Positions 62,569 to 64,000 of a DNA stretch of 64,000 nt are shown here, piece after piece (position 1 is the first letter of the stretch; the number at the start of each line of letters is the position of its first letter). This DNA is from DASQPR01 sp963831705 (GTDB lineage Bacteria > Actinomycetota > Actinomycetes > Mycobacteriales > Micromonosporaceae). The DNA lies in assembly GCA_963831705.1 (NCBI GenBank), contig CAWHRE010000009.1, forward strand, positions 124,001 to 188,000. Reading direction: 5' to 3'. The notes beneath the pieces were generated by a model. The model did no database searches and had not been told where the DNA came from. It saw only the letters and a program-made list of their open reading frames with translations. The position numbers and the translations under genes are program-made.

Positions 62569-62622
62569 TCCTGAGGTTATAAGCACGACGCACCGGTGAG
62601 GCTAACTAACTCCAGGATCAAC
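62564..62622. repeat. Palindromic repeat, copy F (59 bp)
   Basis: GTTGATCCTGAGGTTATAA at one end and CTAACTCCAGGATCAAC at the other, with one transposed dinucleotide in the left arm (CTGAGG for CTGGAG). It lies between two genes on the same strand and supplies the TGA of the acyl-CoA synthetase. The core is diverged from copies A-D. Confidence 0.82.
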
Positions 62623-62642
62623 ATGAGAAGTCAGGGACCACC

Positions 62643-63824
62643 ATGGACTACCGATATTCAGCTGAGCAAGTGGACCTTAAGCGGCGGGCTGCGGCCTACA
62701 CCGAGCTGATGATCGCGCACGAGGATGAGTCCGAGCGGGCCGGTGGGCCGCTGCCGGACAGCGTCGTCAAGGAACTCACGCGGGCCGCGATGGACCACGG
62801 CGTGTACGCGATCAACATGCCGAAGGAGTGGGGCGGCGCCGGGCTGTCGCTGCTCGATCAGGTGATCGTCGAGGAGGAGTTCGGCAAGGCGACGAACTGC
62901 CTCTGGGACATCCCGTGGCGACCCGCGAACGTCCTCGCGTACGGCACCGAGGCGCAACGTGAGAAGTATCTGTTGCCGATCATCCGGGGTGAGCGGTTCG
63001 ACGCGTTCGCGGTGACCGAGCCGAACGCCGGATCGGACCCGAGCATGGGTACGACGACGGCGACGCGGACCGACGGTGGCTGGCTGATCAACGGCGAGAA
63101 GTGGTTCGTGACCTGCGGCGATATTGCCGACTTCCTGGTCGTACAGGCGGATGCGCTGGTCGGAGACGAGACGCTGTCCACGCTGTTCTTGATCGAAAAG
63201 TCAACGCCCGGCGTCGCGATCCAGCGCGTACCGCACTTCATGCACTCGGCCGTGAACGGACATCCGGAATTCGTGTTCACCGACGCGTTCGTCTCCGACG
63301 AGAACATCCTCGGCGAGCTCGGGCAGGGCTTCGATCTGACGAAAGAATGGTTCACCGACGAGCGTTTGATGATCGCGGCGCGAACGGTCGGAGCGGCCGA
63401 ACGTGCGTTGACGCTGGCGCGCGACTGGGCGGTCCAGCGCGAGCAGTTCGGGGCGCCGATCGCATCTTTCCAGCTGATTCAGGGCATGCTCGCGGACTGC
63501 GCGGTGGACATCGCGGTGAACCGGGCGTTCACACACCAGGTCGCCTGGGAAGCGGATGCCGGCATCGATAAGAAAACGCTTCACGCGAAGGCCAGCATGG
63601 CCAAGCTGTCTGCCTCCGAAGCCGCCGGTCGGGTCATCGACCGCTGCGTCCAGATCTTCGGCGGACGCGGGTACGACCGGTCGTACCCGGTCGAGCGGAT
63701 GTATCGCGAGCTGCGCGTCGACCGGATCTGGGAAGGCACGTCGGAAATTCAGCGACTCATCATCGCGAACGAAATCATCAAGCGCGGCACGAGCGCGCTG
63801 AACTTCACCGTACCGGGAGAATGA
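62643..63824 (+). CDS. Acyl-CoA dehydrogenase family protein
   Basis: 393 aa. ACAD fold: N-terminal helices ending GVYAINMPKEWGGAGLSLLDQVIVEEEFG, FAD/substrate region FAVTEPNAGSDPSMGTTTATRTDGGWLINGEKWFVTCGDIADF, then RTVGAAERALTLARDWAVQREQFGAPI and the C-terminal IFGGRGYDRSYPVERMYRELRVDRIWEGTSEIQRLIIANEI. The catalytic base would be the Glu in EGTSE or a Gly-equivalent near it. ATG 62643 with GGGA upstream. It belongs to the rightward operon and is followed by a paralogue. Confidence 0.9.
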   Translation: MDYRYSAEQVDLKRRAAAYTELMIAHEDESERAGGPLPDSVVKELTRAAMDHGVYAINMPKEWGGAGLSLLDQVIVEEEFGKATNCLWDIPWRPANVLAYGTEAQREKYLLPIIRGERFDAFAVTEPNAGSDPSMGTTTATRTDGGWLINGEKWFVTCGDIADFLVVQADALVGDETLSTLFLIEKSTPGVAIQRVPHFMHSAVNGHPEFVFTDAFVSDENILGELGQGFDLTKEWFTDERLMIAARTVGAAERALTLARDWAVQREQFGAPIASFQLIQGMLADCAVDIAVNRAFTHQVAWEADAGIDKKTLHAKASMAKLSASEAAGRVIDRCVQIFGGRGYDRSYPVERMYRELRVDRIWEGTSEIQRLIIANEIIKRGTSALNFTVPGE

Positions 63825-63825
63825 C

Positions 63826-64000
63826 ATGGACTTTCGCTATAGCGCTCGACAGGCTTCGTTGAAGGCTGCGGCGGCCGAACTCTACGAGTTCATGAAGCAG
63901 TACGAGATCGAGAACGAGGAGAACAACGGTCTGCCGCCGGAGGCACACGCCGCCGTACGCAAAGCCGTGCTCGCGGCAGGGCTCCAGGCGGTCAACATGC
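63826..64000 (+). CDS. Acyl-CoA dehydrogenase family protein, 5' end
   Basis: 58 codons before the window ends. MDFRYSARQASLKAAAAELYEFMKQYEIENEENNGLPPEAHAAVRKAVLAAGLQAVNM resembles the start of the preceding acyl-CoA dehydrogenase (MDYRYSAEQVDLKRRAAAY), so the two are probably paralogues that act together. ATG one base after the upstream stop. Confidence 0.75.
   Translation, partial: MDFRYSARQASLKAAAAELYEFMKQYEIENEENNGLPPEAHAAVRKAVLAAGLQAVNM

Noticed and set aside
1..64000. CRISPR array, rRNA operon, integrase or IS element
   Set aside because: No regularly spaced direct repeats, rRNA sequence, transposase or integrase motifs were found. The palindromic repeats are dispersed, not arrayed.

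Overview
The window is high-GC bacterial DNA from an actinobacterium (Actinomycetota). Supporting signs are the GTG/TTG starts, pervasive ATGA/GTGA start-stop overlaps, a polA / PdtaR-type ANTAR regulator / tRNA-Leu(CAA) neighbourhood like that of mycobacteria, F420-type LLM oxidoreductase, DUF3817, DUF2786 and a fused double ABC exporter. I cannot place it to genus. No rRNA, CRISPR array, prophage or intact transposon is visible.

Layout. 0-4 kb: a methyltransferase, a 47-aa ORF, a diacylglycerol-kinase-like lipid kinase, a LURP-one-like protein and a carboxymuconolactone-decarboxylase-like protein. 3.9-6.6 kb: polA. 6.6-14.5 kb: a glutamine-type ABC importer (glnH-glnP-glnQ) and a branched-chain amino-acid importer (livK-H-M-G-F), all carrying many frameshifts, then a frameshifted pdtaR-like gene, tRNA-Leu, a secreted GH9 cellulase and a GH3 lipoprotein. 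19-24.2 kb: a compact cassette of ECF-like sigma factor, 164-aa protein, TPR-CHAT protease and cytoplasmic subtilisin-like protease. 24.2-41 kb: housekeeping and orphan genes (aroA, aminotransferase, phosphopantetheinyl transferase, HNH-like protein, MarR regulator, stand-alone LigD-type polymerase, DUF2786, HEAT repeats, LLM oxidoreductase, VWA protein, MprF-like synthase, a purC remnant, a FabG-like reductase). 41-50 kb: mscL, a small kinase, a MarR-regulated ABC exporter, an ArfB-like hydrolase and two PH-domain membrane proteins.

49.8-64 kb holds one apparent catabolic regulon built around a divergent promoter with two near-identical TetR-type operators. Leftward: Rieske oxygenase, TetR, potD-B-C-A polyamine-type importer, flavin amine oxidase and aldehyde dehydrogenase, nearly all overlapping. 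Rightward: a hypothetical protein, a NuoF-like flavoprotein, a small ferredoxin, an ADP-forming acyl-CoA synthetase and two acyl-CoA dehydrogenases. A coherent reading is uptake and oxidation of an amine, with the NuoF-like protein and ferredoxin feeding electrons to the oxygenase and the products leaving as acyl-CoAs. The substrate is not identified.

The most unusual structure is a 61-bp palindromic repeat present six times. Four copies lie between convergent genes, four supply the stop codon of the adjacent gene, and one diverged copy lies inside the N-terminal coding region of the Rieske gene. A second, 51-bp repeat family has three copies. Frameshifts are concentrated in the three ABC importer operons, which suggests local consensus errors more than biology, although that is not proven.
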